From contig NZ_CP072867.1 in the NCBI RefSeq assembly GCF_017948245.1, positions 455,705 to 519,704 of the forward strand: 64,000 nucleotides of DNA. Direction: 5' to 3'. Positions 62,639 to 64,000 of the stretch are shown one piece after another. Position 1 is the first letter of the stretch; the number at the start of each line of letters is the position of its first letter. The notes beneath the pieces were generated by a model. That model ran no database searches and was not told the origin of the DNA. It worked only from the letters and a program-made list of their open reading frames with translations. The translations under genes and the position numbers were made by a program. The DNA comes from Rhizobium sp. NLR16a. Its GTDB lineage: Bacteria > Pseudomonadota > Alphaproteobacteria > Rhizobiales > Rhizobiaceae.

Positions 62639-63772
62639 TTAACCTACGGCAGTCCTTTTCTTCTTTTCCGGGTCGTCGAAGGGAAGCGTATGGGCGGTGG
62701 CGCTAGCCTCGACGGTCTTGCCGCGGACTTCGAGTTTCGTCCCGTGCACCGCCTTGTCAACGTCGAGGCGGACGATCGCCATGGATTTCTTCGTCAGTGA
62801 CGAATAGCTCGGGCAGGTGATGACGCCGACTTTCTTGCCGTCGGCAAAGACCTCGTCGCCGAGATCGGCCGGTCCGTCGGCGTCGATCAGCATGCCGAAG
62901 ATCTTGAAGCGCTCCTTGCCCTTAAGGCGCGCATGTTCCTCGGCGCCGCGGAAGCCCGTCTTGCCGGGGCTGACGGTGAAGTCGAGGCCGAGTTCCCAGA
63001 GACTGTCGCCGGGTGGCTGGTCGGCGAAGGGATACATCTGCGAATTGTCGTAGGGGTAGAACAGCAGGTAGCTTTCGACGCGCAGCATGTCGAGGACCGA
63101 GAAGCAGCAGGGGATGATGCCCATCTCCTTGCCTTCCTCGACGATTCTGTCCCAGACCATGACGGCGTCCTGGCCGCGCACGAAGATCTCGTAGCCGCGC
63201 TCGCCGGTATAGCCGGTGCGCGAGATCATGACGGGCGCGCCGAACAGCGTCGTCTGCATGTGGTGGAAATATTTGAGCTCGCGGATGCCGGGCACATATT
63301 TGGCGAGGTAATCGACCGCAAGCGGACCCTGCAGCGACAGGTCGTGCAGGTCGTCGTCGAAGAGCACCGCGCAGTTGCGGCCTGCCGCCTGTTTGACGAC
63401 TTCCTCGTGGCCGGAACCGGATCCATGCACCAGCATCCAGGAATTCGGGCCGGTGCGATAGACGATGCAATCGTCGGTGAAGTGGCCGCGGTCGTTCAGC
63501 ATGGTCGCGTAGACCGAGCGGCCGGGATAGATCTTCGTCAGATCGCGGGTGGTGATGTAGTCGAGTACGGCGATGGCGTGCGGGCCGACCAGGTGCACCT
63601 TCTTCAGACCCGAGACATCCATGATGCCGGCCTTGGTGCGAACGGCGACATGTTCTTCCGACATGTCCTTCTCGTAGGTCCAGGCGGTTCCCATGCCGCT
63701 CCAGTCCTCGAGCTTCGATCCCAGTGCGCGATGCCGATCCGCCAAGGCGGAGAAACGCCATGATAGAGCCAT
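62639..63772 (-). CDS. dmmD: GcvT-like tetrahydrofolate aminomethyltransferase
   Basis: A 377-residue GcvT/YgfZ-type protein: SRTGYTGERGYEIF, SVLDMLRVESYLLFYPYD and a central tetrahydrofolate-binding domain. It heads the dmmD-A-B-C operon and would capture the methyl carbon released by the oxygenase as 5,10-methylene-tetrahydrofolate. AGAGGGAACGGAA precedes ATG 63772. The C-terminal ~20 residues are Lys-rich. Confidence 0.82.
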   Translation of the reverse strand: MALSWRFSALADRHRALGSKLEDWSGMGTAWTYEKDMSEEHVAVRTKAGIMDVSGLKKVHLVGPHAIAVLDYITTRDLTKIYPGRSVYATMLNDRGHFTDDCIVYRTGPNSWMLVHGSGSGHEEVVKQAAGRNCAVLFDDDLHDLSLQGPLAVDYLAKYVPGIRELKYFHHMQTTLFGAPVMISRTGYTGERGYEIFVRGQDAVMVWDRIVEEGKEMGIIPCCFSVLDMLRVESYLLFYPYDNSQMYPFADQPPGDSLWELGLDFTVSPGKTGFRGAEEHARLKGKERFKIFGMLIDADGPADLGDEVFADGKKVGVITCPSYSSLTKKSMAIVRLDVDKAVHGTKLEVRGKTVEASATAHTLPFDDPEKKKRTAVG

Positions 63773-63785
63773 TTCCGTTCCCTCT

Positions 63786-63803
63786 TATTTCCTCTACGGA
63801 ATA
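63786..63803. promoter_or_regulatory. Near-palindrome upstream of dmmD
   Basis: TATTTCCTCTACGGAATA is roughly symmetrical (TATT-CC...GG-AATA) and lies 14 bases before the dmmD start, in an AT-rich leader. A local methylamine regulator could bind it; no such gene is in the window. Confidence 0.3.
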
Positions 63804-63863
63804 TTTATTTCCTGACTATATAAATCTTTCGCGTCATGGCAAGCCCGCCAGACGGCATTCCAC

Positions 63864-64000
63864 TCAAAACTTTGGCGGCGTCTGCCCGGCGGTGCGATGG
63901 GCGGCGATGACCGTATTGGCCATCAGCATGGCGATGGTCATCGGGCCGACGCCGCCCGGAACCGGCGTGATGGTGCCGGCGACCTCGGAGACCTCGCGGA
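63864..64000 (-). CDS. folD: FolD methylene-THF dehydrogenase/cyclohydrolase, C-terminus only
   Basis: The window edge cuts the gene. The visible 45 residues contain [20 protein letters not shown], the FolD PGGVGPMT signature. It is upstream of dmmD on the same strand, about 90 bases away. FolD oxidises 5,10-methylene-THF to 10-formyl-THF, which fits one-carbon units coming from the Tdm and Dmm reactions. Confidence 0.93.
   Translation of the reverse strand, partial: REVSEVAGTITPVPGGVGPMTIAMLMANTVIAAHRTAGQTPPKF

Noticed and set aside
63786..63863. Separate transcription start with defined operator for dmmD
   Set aside because: The near-palindrome is weak and no regulator gene is present in the window, so it is listed only at low confidence as a site.

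Overview
The window looks like a secondary replicon (chromid or megaplasmid) of a Rhizobium of the etli/leguminosarum type. The grounds are high GC, alphaproteobacterial codon use, dense ABC-transporter and catabolic operons each with its own regulator, minCDE, and a bgsBA-type mixed-linkage glucan locus. In Sinorhizobium meliloti both minCDE and bgsBA are on pSymB. No rRNA, tRNA, replication origin, CRISPR array or intact insertion sequence was seen. All assignments come from reading the sequence; no database search was run.

Layout. 1-2845: the end of an unknown gene, an IS30 transposase remnant, an AraC regulator and a small conserved protein. 3245-6714: bgsBA (membrane-fusion protein and GT2 synthase of a linear beta-glucan), followed by another small protein. 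6945-9764: a pirin, a coupled pair of YdcZ-type half transporters and a dienelactone hydrolase. 10051-15526: a CUT1 sugar ABC operon led by a Gfo/Idh dehydrogenase. 15718-18256: an inserted-looking cassette (XRE-cupin regulator, fasciclin protein, DUF378 protein, TspO and a coupled unknown protein), closed by a decayed second copy of the ABC ATPase C-terminus. 18903-26691: a divergent catabolic cluster (D-threonine-aldolase-like PLP enzyme, M81 peptidase, NTF2-like protein / RidA, RpiR, SDR, MFS) and a ROK protein. 26697-37286: EamA and DHA2 exporters, an AraC regulator, a GH20 hexosaminidase, a secreted small protein, a cupin and a 1100-residue GH94 phosphorylase. 37421-40723: a frameshifted acetyltransferase-like gene and the kduI-kduD-gntR operon.

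40936-41411 holds the most unusual structure. A DUF1127 micro-gene is followed on the same strand by one variant and four full hairpins whose loops carry CCUCCUCCC, complementary to the Shine-Dalgarno sequence; the last ends in a T tract. This resembles the CcaF1-CcsR1-4 / 'cuckoo' small-RNA arrangement of Rhodobacter.

41575-51148: a DEDDh exonuclease, a flavin amine oxidase, an aldo/keto reductase, a LuxR regulator, a polyamine-type ABC operon and an SDR. 51272-64000: a methylated-amine module. It contains an APC permease, Tdm (TMAO demethylase), Tmm (TMA monooxygenase), the four-gene dimethylamine monooxygenase set and the start of folD, and it is split by minCDE and a PAS/chemotaxis-type protein. 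Together these should take trimethylamine to TMAO, dimethylamine and monomethylamine, with the released one-carbon units captured on tetrahydrofolate and oxidised by FolD. Genes for monomethylamine use are not in the window.
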